Shown here in pieces: positions 35,259 to 41,852 of a stretch of 41,852 nucleotides of DNA. This DNA is from Bacillus sp. EB600 (lineage in GTDB: Bacteria; Bacillota; Bacilli; Bacillales; Cytobacillaceae): the NCBI RefSeq assembly GCF_024494385.1, contig NZ_JAEVLT010000038.1, positions 1-41,852 on the forward strand, written 5' to 3'. The notes under the pieces are model-generated. The model did no database searches, was not told the DNA's origin, and saw only the letters and a program-made list of their open reading frames with translations. Made by a program: the position numbers and the translations under genes. The stretch's first letter is position 1. Each line of letters starts with the position of its first letter.

Positions 35259-35727
35259 CTAATATAATGAACCAATAGAATCAAAGAACAGCTCAGCTAA
35301 GCCCTGTGAACAAAGATAAGGTAAGTTAGTCCAAGCAGCAACCTGTAATCTAACCAAACTACCATCTTCTTGGATATTAAATACTGACACTGTACCCTGG
35401 TTTCCGTTTAGGGTGTAAAAATGCCGTCCATCTTTACTTACTCCAACATCCATGGGAAAACCCGGTGCTGTACCTGGAGGTGTACTGGTAATATGCCTTA
35501 CCACCGAAAGTGCCCCATTAGGATTGATTCGGTAGGTGGAGATCGTTCCGCTTAAAGAGTTGATGGTGTATGCAAAACGTTCATCCCTCCAAGCAGTTAT
35601 ATATCCGTTTGGTACAGAGAACAGCTAATCAAATGAAGAATACCGCCGTTGCTTAATGAGTAAGATGACAGAGCATTTGACATGGCTTCTGTAACTAAGA
35701 GGATTCCGGAGGATAGAAATTCGCCGT
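35259..35727 (-). pseudogene. Lactonase-fold protein, partial second copy
   Basis: The frame reads NGYITAWRDERFAYTINSLS, STYRINPNGALSVVRHITST and VGVSKDGRHFYTLNGNQGTV, matching the last 150 residues of 25390-26502 with scattered changes. Upstream it is frameshifted (TAG at about 35627), with homology ending at about 35727. The N-terminal two thirds are absent. Confidence 0.85.
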
Positions 35728-35734
35728 TTTTGGC

Positions 35735-35870
35735 TTTTGTCAAAAAATCCACTACTGCATTATCTACACGTTTCATAGCAGATGTAATAATGGAGTCCCG
35801 CTGTTTGACGTTAACGGTTACTTTTCCGATGCCTGTTGCAGCCTGATCCGTGTCTTTTAAAAAAATATGA
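35735..35870 (-). pseudogene. Possible BMP/Med-type lipoprotein fragment
   Basis: About 45 residues read KVTVNVKQRDSIITSAMKRV followed by DNAVVDFLTKAKNGE, similar in pattern to the C-terminal part of basic membrane (BMP/Med) substrate-binding proteins. There is no start or end. The assignment is weak; it abuts the lactonase relic. The rest of 35871-36142 has no gene. Confidence 0.3.
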
Positions 35871-36142
35871 TTCTAGAGTTGATTATCGTGATTTCTGGGA
35901 TATGTAAAAACAGTCAATATAACGATCTACTGCTTTTTTAGTATTTGGAGGAAACACAATCCTCATAACGTTTTTTTGTTTTTATAAGTCAAAAGTTAAG
36001 ATGATGTACATTAAGATTCATTTTATTCAGGACGAAGATGAAAATATGTTAACATCTAACGCATATATATTAAAATGAGTGTCAATTTTTACTATCTTTT
36101 TAAAGTAAAAGACGATTTGTATTGTTTAAGGGATGTGAACAT

Positions 36143-36640
36143 ATGGATATAGAAAAATTAAAACAATGGATGGAGATCGCCCAAAATATGCAGGGGGGAG
36201 AATTTTGGAATAATATCTTTGATCAAGATTTTGCCAGGCAAATGCTTGATGAACAGCCATTTAAAACATCTTCGTCCTCATCTAAAAGTCAGGATTCGAA
36301 TGAAAAACAAACTCCAAATTCCAAATTTCCAATAATCGAGTTGTTAGAGGGCGATAACGAAGTAAATATCATCATTGAACTCCCGGGTTTAAAAAGAGAA
36401 GAGATTGAATTAGGGCTTGCTGGGGATATTCTAACAGTGAAAGGTATAAATAACCCCATTTATCCCCATTTAAAAAGAACTTATTCGGAGAGATTTACTG
36501 GACAATTCCAAAGGCAAATTAAATTGCCAGACACGATAAGTCCTAATCAATTAAGCGCAAGGTATTGGAATGGCCTCTTGATTGTCAGCTATACACGTGC
36601 CTATTCAAAAGTAGAAGTTATTCCAATCGATAATGAATAG
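36143..36640 (+). CDS. Hsp20/alpha-crystallin-family small heat shock protein
   Basis: The 165-residue protein has a helical N-terminus, a Ser-rich linker (TSSSSSKSQDS) and an alpha-crystallin domain from about residue 70: FPIIELLEGDNEVNIIIELP, GLKREEIELGLAGDILTVKG, and RQIKLPDTISPNQLSARYWN with the GLLIV strand. Such proteins hold unfolding proteins; in Bacillus relatives some (CotM/CotP) are coat proteins. TTG 36122 opens the frame, but ATG 36143 with AAGGGATG ahead is preferred. It is intact within a decayed region. Confidence 0.88.
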   Translation: MDIEKLKQWMEIAQNMQGGEFWNNIFDQDFARQMLDEQPFKTSSSSSKSQDSNEKQTPNSKFPIIELLEGDNEVNIIIELPGLKREEIELGLAGDILTVKGINNPIYPHLKRTYSERFTGQFQRQIKLPDTISPNQLSARYWNGLLIVSYTRAYSKVEVIPIDNE

Positions 36641-36699
36641 GTAGTCTGCATTTCATTATGTTTTGCAAGTCTGTCTATTATTGGAAAATTTGGAAATAA

Positions 36700-37430
36700 A
36701 CAAGTAGTGGGTTGATATCGTCTATGAGCAATTACTCCAAAGATATTTCGGTCAGATAACCCCTTACAAATCTGGCTTGTGAGGTATCCTGAATCAAGTG
36801 CTACAGCCTCAACATTAAATCCAAATCGTTGGACCTGCTAGTCCAACCGATTCAGGTAAGGAACTGAATAGTGAATATTTCCAGGAGTAACAAATACATC
36901 AGTAATAATGTTAAATTTTATATCAGTAGTCCGGTGGTCAAGATAACAGAACATTTCCTGCTTGTTTTCACGGGACATAAATCCACATTCGGGATCAGTC
37001 GTACTTACCCGAATTTCTTTAGTTCCCTTCACTTTTTCTCGTTCCTTTAGCGGCTTTTTTCCGTGCATCATTCTGTCCTCTTCTACCGCTTTGTTTAAAT
37101 CATCAAAGTATTCATGAGTTTCTACTTCTATCTTTTCTCTTGTGAACTTGTGTTTATTAGCATTTGCCTTTAAATGCGTTGAATCAGAAAATAAAACTCG
37201 TCCACCCACCATTTTGTGGTTCATTGCTTGAAGAACTATTTCTCCTGAAATATATTCGTATCTTTAAAACGATTCTGGAGATTCCAACTAATGGTGGAAT
37301 GATGAGGAATGGGATCATGGAATTTTAAACCTAAAAACCATCGATAGGCAATATTCATTTATATTTCTCTTACTAATTGCCTCTCAGAGCGAATACCGTA
37401 CATATAACCAATGAGTATCCACCGCCAATA
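36700..37430 (-). pseudogene. IS1182-family transposase, fragment
   Basis: The frame order is WRWILIGYMYGIRSERQLVR, a TAA in place of Gln, NIAYRWFLGLKFHDPIPHHS, then the open block 36838-37224 with RVLFSDSTHLKANANKHKFT (first DDE Asp), DPECGFMSRENKQEMFCYLD, then YLTSQICKGLSDRNIFGVIA. This is the IS1182 DDE transposase without its ends, with at least three breaks. Confidence 0.85.
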
Positions 37431-37441
37431 TGTAAAAATAA

Positions 37442-37474
37442 AAAGGCAAGTATCTTATGCGATAACTTGCCTTT
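37442..37474 (-). terminator. Terminator of the 74-aa gene
   Basis: AAAGGCAAGT pairs with ACTTGCCTTT, with inner ATC/GAT pairing, and is followed on the reverse strand by TTTATTTTT. Confidence 0.8.
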
Positions 37475-37480
37475 ACTTTG

Positions 37481-37705
37481 TCAAAAGAATAATAGATCAA
37501 ACAACACTGGGTATCCTAAAAATGGTCTTGGGAGTCCCCAAAGTCCATAGCCATACCCCTCATTAGAATTACCGATAAGCTCCTCAATTTGTATCCCTTC
37601 TTTAGTCACTTTCTCAACTCTTCCAATATGCCATTCTCCATCTTCATTTCGGAATCGAACTATTTTTCCTTCGAAATGGCGCGCTCTTTCATAATTAAAA
37701 ATCAC
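37481..37705 (-). CDS. 74-aa protein of sigma-K type, probable spore coat
   Basis: The protein reads MIFNYERARHFEGKIVRFRN at the start, a small SH3-like charged core (GEWHIGRVEKVTKEGIQIEE) and an aromatic/Gly-rich tail (GYGYGLWGLPRPFLGYPVLF). GTG 37705 lies six bases after GGGGAGGG; upstream in-frame ATGs fall in the promoter. A sigma-K-type promoter and a terminator enclose it. It resembles the style of small Bacillus coat proteins, with no name assigned. Confidence 0.65.
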   Translation of the reverse strand: MIFNYERARHFEGKIVRFRNEDGEWHIGRVEKVTKEGIQIEELIGNSNEGYGYGLWGLPRPFLGYPVLFDLLFF

Positions 37706-37736
37706 AAAAATCCCTCCCCTCTTATAAGACATACTA

Positions 37737-37763
37737 TAGCTTATGTGAGAGGCACTTTTTCGT
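37737..37763 (-). promoter_or_regulatory. Sigma-K-type promoter of the 74-aa gene
   Basis: AC, 16 bp, CATAAGCTA, ending 32 bp before the GTG start. Confidence 0.6.
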
Positions 37764-37777
37764 ATAGGTAGATTCAC

Positions 37778-38435
37778 TCTAACTTGTCCATTTTAGTATA
37801 AATTTGTATTTAAATAATAATTTTTTGAATAGGGAAACGAAACCCGCATCAGTAAAAGATTTACGGTATTCGTCCACCATATTTTTAAGATCGTCTGGGA
37901 ATTTATTGTTATCCAATCAATGAACAACAAGATTTTGAATCCTTAAACAAGCTGAAGTGCAGCCGGTATAATATTCTGCTTCTGATGAATTAAAGGCATT
38001 TTTCCTGAAACATAGCAAAAAGCTCTGTCCGTTTTGCGTGCTAGTAAAGAATTATTTCTTTATAGAACATATGGATATATTTTTATATAAATGTCTATAT
38101 TTTTAGGAACGGTGCTTATGTGGAAGAATAACATCTATTAAAACAAAGTCATTTGCTACTTAGTACGACGCTAATATTCACAAATTAGAGTAATAGAAAA
38201 GTAGGGTGAATTATTTGAATTTCCCTCCGTTTTTTATTGTGAATTTGCTTGCGAATTACCGTCTTTCACTTCAAATCGGAACCCGTAAACCATATTCTAC
38301 TTTTTTTATAATAGTGTGTTTTTTTATCCAGTTTTCAACCAGTTTAATAACCTCTTAAACTACGTTTCCATATATGCACCTCATAATGCCCCATACTCTT
38401 CTTTGAAATACAATTTGTTCGGATCGCTCACTAGC
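37778..38435. other. Intergenic relics, no intact gene
   Basis: A reverse-strand frame set (about 37855-38035) reads SEAEYYTGCTSACLRIQNLV and LKNMVDEYRKSFTDAGF with several frame changes: an unrecognised decayed gene. The rest is AT-rich and shows nothing. Confidence 0.3.
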
Positions 38436-38809
38436 GGATCCGTTGGTTTTTATAAGGTGCTTGGCAACATTTTAAAACATTAACTTAAATTGTATCAGTG
38501 AACTCATAATTGCTGCATCTCTTCCTATTTTACCAGGCTGATTGATAAGCGGTCTCGTTCTATTTATAAACATTTGATCGCACATTTTTCTATTTCCAGA
38601 CATTCGGTAACAATTATCATGTTCCAAGCAAATAGCATCCAATACATTTACAGGGGCACCCGGCCCGTGACAACCAGGTCCTCAATATCTGTATCCCGGA
38701 TAACAAAACATCAGAAACCCCCCTGTCCTCATAAGGTTTCTAATATATTATGTTATTGGGATAAAACTTGATTGTATTAGCTGCTTACTTTATTTTTTCC
38801 AAAGCGAGA
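38436..38809 (-). repeat. 374-bp inverted repeat, copy B
   Basis: This is the reverse complement of 33410-33783 with about 7% differences and one single-base length difference inside the gene. Both copies end at CGGATCC on one side and TCTCGCTT on the other. Confidence 0.85.
38472..38711 (-). pseudogene. Phospholipase-A2-like protein, copy B (intact except in-frame TGA at codon 10)
   Basis: ATG 38711, six bases after GGGGGG, starts MFCYPGYRY; codon 10 is TGA (38682-38684); then GPGCHGPGAPVNVLDAICLE, HDNCYRMSGNRKMCDQMFIN and GRDAAIMSSLIQFKLMF to TAA 38472. Apart from the TGA the 79-codon frame is whole and matches small PLA2-like (parvovirus VP1-like) Bacillus proteins, with the Ca2+ loop GPGCxGPG and catalytic His-Asp. 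Relatives have Cys at the TGA. CATAATATA upstream fits a sigma-K minus-10. It is either a one-codon-dead gene or a recoded one. Confidence 0.75.
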
Positions 38810-39193
38810 AAAAATTTATAACAGAAATGTATCTATCTTAATTGATGATAAACCAGCCTCGATTTCACTATATCAATTGATAATTGAGTAAACTCCCAAA
38901 GATCGCCCTCCCTTCCTCTCTATGGCTTTAAATCCACTTGAAATGATTAAATCATCATTTGCTTATTTACTTAGGAGAGGAAAAATAACCATTATTGGCT
39001 ACATCAATAAAATATAAAAATACAAGGCTGCCTTAGTCACTAAAAGGCAACCCTAAAATTAAAATTATAAATTCCTTTTGTTTTTGTGAATATTTGGAAG
39101 TTTTTGTCACATCTATTCAAATTATCCAAAAATTAATACATAATATTACTTTTGTACAAGTTAAATATGCACAACCAAATGACCAAGGGAGTT
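38810..39193. other. Intergenic, no gene seen
   Basis: The stretch is AT-rich with no convincing frame. A weak hairpin lies at about 39033-39055. Confidence 0.4.
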
Positions 39194-39409
39194 ATGATGA
39201 TGTGTTGAGGACGATGAATTAAAACAAAGGATCAATCAAATGAGAAAAATTTGATTCTAATTGCCAAAGAAACTGGATTAAACAGCGACGATACCCTCCG
39301 TTACAGTCAGAAATTAGACCAGCTCATCACGATGTTTCAAACAAAAAGAAAAACAAACCATATACAGAGTTTAATGAAAATCCCTGTAAAGTCACAAGAT
39401 CAAATATGA
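39194..39409 (+). pseudogene. Spo0E-like aspartyl phosphatase, frameshifted
   Basis: The pieces read ELKQRINQMRK, then LILIAKETGLNSDDTLRYSQ and KLDQLITMFQTKRK. The SQxLD motif (SQKLD) and the preceding helix are the Spo0E signature; such proteins dephosphorylate Spo0A~P and delay sporulation. A lost A in an A5 tract (about 39249) and a lost TG near the start break the frame. GGGAG precedes ATG 39194. Confidence 0.8.
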
Positions 39410-39469
39410 GGAGATCGAGCGAATCATTGTTTATTTCTTTACATTAGAAATTTCCACCAAATATTTTCC

Positions 39470-39850
39470 CTATTTTTTGAAAGGCAGCTTACTTTTGACT
39501 TTTTCAACAATTGGTGATAGGCCCTTAAATAATGGTTTATACTGTTTCCATGTGATATAAGCCATATCGATGGTTTCCATTACTTGTTTAAAATCAATCT
39601 GATTTTGATTGTGGTTTTGCTGTGGCACCGAAACGAGATCTTGTTGTCTTGGGTTCATTCTTCTGTTACCAAAGAGCCAATCATCCATAGAATTATTTCC
39701 GCTTAAAAACGGTTGTGGGTTTTGTCTTCGAGATTCCTTTATTACTCCGTCTTTACCAGACTCGTAACTCATACCATTTTTATGAACGGCTTGGTCATCA
39801 GTTTTTTTTGAAAGCTCTTTCTGATGCTTAGATAACTCCTCCAAATTCAC
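39470..39850 (-). CDS. 126-aa hydrophilic protein of sigma-K type, possibly coat
   Basis: It starts MNLEELSKHQKELSKKTDDQ, has a Gln/Asn-rich middle (VPQQNHNQNQIDF) and a more ordered C-terminus (VMETIDMAYITWKQYKPLFK, ending KSKLPFKK). GTG 39850 follows AAGGGAGAGG. A sigma-K-type promoter lies 37 bp upstream. Several Bacillus spore proteins (YppG/YqfQ style) have such a layout, but the family is not certain. Confidence 0.6.
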   Translation of the reverse strand: MNLEELSKHQKELSKKTDDQAVHKNGMSYESGKDGVIKESRRQNPQPFLSGNNSMDDWLFGNRRMNPRQQDLVSVPQQNHNQNQIDFKQVMETIDMAYITWKQYKPLFKGLSPIVEKVKSKLPFKK

Positions 39851-39886
39851 CTCTCCCTTCTTCCTTTACCGAATTAATCTCTTATA

Positions 39887-39914
39887 TAATGTATGATGGC
39901 GAATGAGTGAGGGT
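39887..39914 (-). promoter_or_regulatory. Sigma-K-type promoter of the 126-aa gene
   Basis: AC, 17 bp, CATACATTA: both boxes and the spacing match the sigma-K consensus. Confidence 0.62.
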
Positions 39915-40079
39915 GTGGACAAGAAGAGGGCTTTTTTTGTAAACCTAAAAAGGTTACGAGTTTGTGAGTTATTGTAGATAACAGAAGAATAAGGGTAAGG
40001 ATATAATGGGTAAAATGTTATCATTGCTGAAAGAAGTGTTGTTCATTACTTATCTTTTGGTCTATTTGGTATGTCAACA

Positions 40080-40919
40080 CTAAACTAGACAACTTTTAAG
40101 GTGTTCTTTTTTATATTCAATAGGACTTAAATACCCAAGTGTTCCGTGAATTCTTAGATAATTAAACCAATGAACGTAATCATCAAGTTCCAACTTCAAC
40201 TGTTCCAAGCTCTCAAAATATTTACCTTTTACGAACTCCGTTTTGATAATTTTAAAAGTTGCTTCTGCTACCGCGTTGTCATATGGGCATCCCTTCATAC
40301 TTAACGAACGTTTTATGTTAAATGTATCTAGAGCTTCATCAATTGTCTTGTTCTTAAATTCATTGCCTCTATCTGTGTGGAATAATTGAATTTGCCGCAA
40401 ATCTGCTTTCACTGTTGATAATGCTTGATAAACTAATGGGGCATCTTTGTTTGGACCTGCACTGTGACCAATAATTTCTCGATTATAAAGATCGACAAAT
40501 AAACAGATGTAATGCCAACTTTTCTCAACTCTAACGTATGTTAAGTCGCTGACTACAACTGTTAATTCTTTTTGTTGATCAAATTCCCTTTTCAATACAT
40601 TTTCAACTTTTGATTCATTGCATTTATCTACATGTGGCTTAAACTGGGCAACTGTATAGTTTGATACTAACCCGTTTTCTTTCATGATTTTACCAATTCT
40701 TCGCCGTGAGGCGATGATGCCGAGCTTCTTTAATTCATATTTAATTTTACGTGTTCCATAGTTTTGCCGGCTTTTCCTGAAGATCTCCAGGATAGCTGCT
40801 GTCAGTTCATCTGCTGTATTAACTTGCTCTTTTGCTTCGTAGTAATAGGTACTTCTTGAAAGTTGTAGGACATCGCACATTGCTGATATCGAGTATTTGT
40901 GTCGATTATTTTTGATCAC
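40080..40919 (-). CDS. IS3 transposase OrfB (DDE integrase domain)
   Basis: The 279-residue protein has an HTH_21 segment (SAMCDVLQLSRSTYYYEA) and an rve-type catalytic core: first Asp in VVSDLTYVRVEKSWHYICLF, second in FHTDRGNEF, and Glu in NAVAEATFKIIK. It begins GTG 40919, two bases past the OrfA stop, and is probably made mainly as an OrfAB fusion by -1 frameshifting at CAAAAG before the OrfA stop. Confidence 0.92.
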   Translation of the reverse strand: MIKNNRHKYSISAMCDVLQLSRSTYYYEAKEQVNTADELTAAILEIFRKSRQNYGTRKIKYELKKLGIIASRRRIGKIMKENGLVSNYTVAQFKPHVDKCNESKVENVLKREFDQQKELTVVVSDLTYVRVEKSWHYICLFVDLYNREIIGHSAGPNKDAPLVYQALSTVKADLRQIQLFHTDRGNEFKNKTIDEALDTFNIKRSLSMKGCPYDNAVAEATFKIIKTEFVKGKYFESLEQLKLELDDYVHWFNYLRIHGTLGYLSPIEYKKEHLKSCLV

Positions 40920-40921
40920 AT

Positions 40922-41200
40922 TTACTTTTGTCCTAGTATCAGCGCAGCTTGCTTTAAAATATTATTCTCCATTAACAATCTCTGGTTTTCTTTACGAAGT
41001 TTGATTAACTCTGTTTCTTCTGGAGTTCTATTGTCTTTCTCCTTGAATGACCCGGATGTTTGGCACTGTTTTATCCACTTATCCAACGCCGAAGGCGTCA
41101 AATCATATTCGCTAATAATATCTTTTCTAGGCTTTCCATTTTCATAAAGCTTGACCATTTGAGCCTTAAATTCTGTAGTGAATGTTCGTCTTTCTCTCAT
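40922..41200 (-). CDS. IS3 transposase OrfA (HTH protein)
   Basis: This 92-residue protein begins MRERRTFTTEFKAQMVKLYE, has a helix-turn-helix (DLTPSALDKWIKQ) and a leucine-zipper-like tail (LIKLRKENQRLLMENNILKQ). ATG 41200 has AAGGAGAG upstream; the longer frame to 41359 lies in the palindrome and is not used. Confidence 0.9.
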   Translation of the reverse strand: MRERRTFTTEFKAQMVKLYENGKPRKDIISEYDLTPSALDKWIKQCQTSGSFKEKDNRTPEETELIKLRKENQRLLMENNILKQAALILGQK

Positions 41201-41261
41201 TTTAAGTCTCTCCTTAACTAGGTAATGTTGAAGTAGACCACCAAAAGAGTGGGTTTGTGAC

Positions 41262-41374
41262 GAAACTTGACATGGAGCCTCCGCGGGCATGCTTTTGAGC
41301 CAGCAAGCCAGCTGTTTTATAAACACCTGGCTTGCCGAAAAGGCTAGCATGCCCGCCACTCCATATAAAGTTTC
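41262..41374. repeat. 113-bp imperfect palindrome (MITE-like) inside the IS3 end
   Basis: Outer arms GAAACTTGACATGGAG (41262) and CTCCATATAAAGTTTC (41374) pair; inner arms GCGGGCATGC / GCATGCCCGC and AGCAAGCCAG / CTGGCTTGCC continue a long hairpin with a short loop at about 41316. It is GC-richer than its surroundings. A further pair GTAGACCA (41233) / TGGTCTAC (41424) encloses it. Confidence 0.75.
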
Positions 41375-41517
41375 TAGTACCGTCCACTTATGCTTATAAG
41401 CAGTATATCCAAGTTTGGCGTTTGGTCTACTACACCTTAATTTTATTGTCCAGTTAAGTGTAGCCGATTCAATTTCATCTTCAATAAGACTACGAGTTCA
41501 ATATTTATGTTAATGTT

Positions 41518-41760
41518 GGCGGGGGGTCAGGAAAATGCGGATTTACAACGTTAAGCAATTTTAAGAAGTAAAAATGCTTAACTTAACAACTATAAGGGAT
41601 TTTTTGAGACATGTATATGAGATATTTGGAACCCTTTAACCACTGTTATATACGTCATTCTCAATAGAGTAAAACCCTATTGATACAAACCGCATAAACC
41701 TTGATATATCCGTATTTGTTCCCTTACCGTTGTAAATTGTCAAAATCCTGACGCTACCCC
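41518..41760. mobile_element. Miniature Tn3-family element (TIME-like), 243 bp
   Basis: The 38-bp ends are inverted: left (41518-41555) contains GTCAGGAAAATGCGGATTTA then CAACGTTAAG; right, inverted (41723-41760), reads GGGGTAGCGTCAGGATTTTG then ACAATTTACAACGGTAAG. This is the GGGGTnGCGTCAGG...ACAACG-TAAG pattern of Tn3/Tn1546 ends. There is no coding capacity between them. The flanking 5 bp (ATGTT and AAATA) do not match, so no target duplication is seen. A Tn3-type transposase would be needed in trans. Confidence 0.8.
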
Positions 41761-41767
41761 AAATAGT

Positions 41768-41803
41768 ATGAACAGCGTTCTTTATGGATGCTGTTCATCT
41801 TTT
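41768..41803 (+). terminator. Probable terminator
   Basis: ATGAACAGC / GCTGTTCAT form a 9-bp stem with a 13-nt loop, then CTTTTG. The gene it serves is not in the window or is lost. Confidence 0.45.
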
Positions 41804-41852
41804 GTATTCCTCAACGAGGGTTCTGAGGTTAAATCAAGAGGTACCTTATACC

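Larger units (their letters stand above)
40072..41466 (-). mobile_element. IS3-family insertion sequence, apparently complete
   Basis: It has OrfA and OrfB of the IS3 type with matching terminal inverted repeats: ACACTAAACTAGACAA at the left and, inverted, ACACTTAACTGGACAA at the right (two mismatches). Exact ends are uncertain by a few bases, and no clear target duplication is seen. The 260 bp between OrfA and the right end include a large palindrome (41262-41374) that may be a later insertion. Confidence 0.85.

Noticed and set aside
38670..38711. A confident selenocysteine call for the PLA2-like TGA
   Set aside because: No SECIS with the usual apical GG and bulged U could be drawn at the right distance; kept only as a hypothesis.

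Overview
The window is AT-rich, low-GC Gram-positive DNA from a spore-forming Bacillaceae (Bacillus, Neobacillus or Peribacillus type). This rests on GGAGG-type ribosome binding sites, the start of a Bacillus-like 16S rRNA gene, YjcZ-type sporulation peptides, a Spo0E-type remnant, a sporulenol/hopene cyclase (sqhC) remnant, DUF3231 proteins and several promoters that fit the mother-cell sigma-K consensus. It looks like an accessory, decaying region immediately upstream of an rRNA operon: more than twenty genes are frameshifted, truncated or otherwise broken.

Layout. Positions 1-272 hold the 5' end of a leftward 16S rRNA gene with its leader and tandem promoters. Positions 479-2198 hold a frameshifted EamA-type transporter and an intact MgtC/SapB protein. 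A tRNA-Ala(GGC) at 2285-2357 is the left attachment site of an integrated element ending at a 49-bp direct repeat at 11392-11440. The element carries a tyrosine integrase, decayed cargo (a membrane protein, an unknown protein, a polysaccharide deacetylase), a DUF3231/membrane-protein pair, and a leftward module of an XRE regulator, a small membrane protein, an FtsK-like translocase and a replication-relaxation protein. A second XRE regulator and a divergent membrane-anchored DUF559 nuclease lie at its right end. No type IV secretion genes are visible, so it resembles the FtsK-dependent (AICE-like) mobile-element plan. Just beyond the right repeat lie a second, broken integrase and a truncated IS110 element, which suggests repeated use of this tRNA as an insertion site.

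Positions 13000-17000 hold small, probably spore-related genes (a sigma-K-type 77-aa protein, a Gly-Phe-Met repeat protein, a membrane protein), a GNAT acetyltransferase, and MarR and DUF421 pseudogenes. Positions 17297-20436 hold a ClC protein with CBS domains and a CPA1 Na+/H+ antiporter, the most conventional genes here. Positions 20600-30300 alternate spore-type genes (two YjcZ-like peptides, DUF3231, a lactonase-fold beta-propeller, ferritin-like/DUF2202) with broken genes (LMW-PTP, MFS, DUF3231, Tn554-type tnpB/tnpC).

Positions 30456-41852 are heavily rearranged: YjcZ and sqhC remnants, two inverted 374-bp copies of a phospholipase-A2-like gene that both carry TGA at the same codon, transposase fragments (IS91, DUF6431, IS1182), a partial second lactonase, an intact Hsp20 gene, two small sigma-K-type genes, a complete IS3 element and a 243-bp miniature element with Tn3/Tn1546-type 38-bp ends. 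The most unusual signals are the compact FtsK/replication-relaxation element and the paired UGA-containing phospholipase-like genes.
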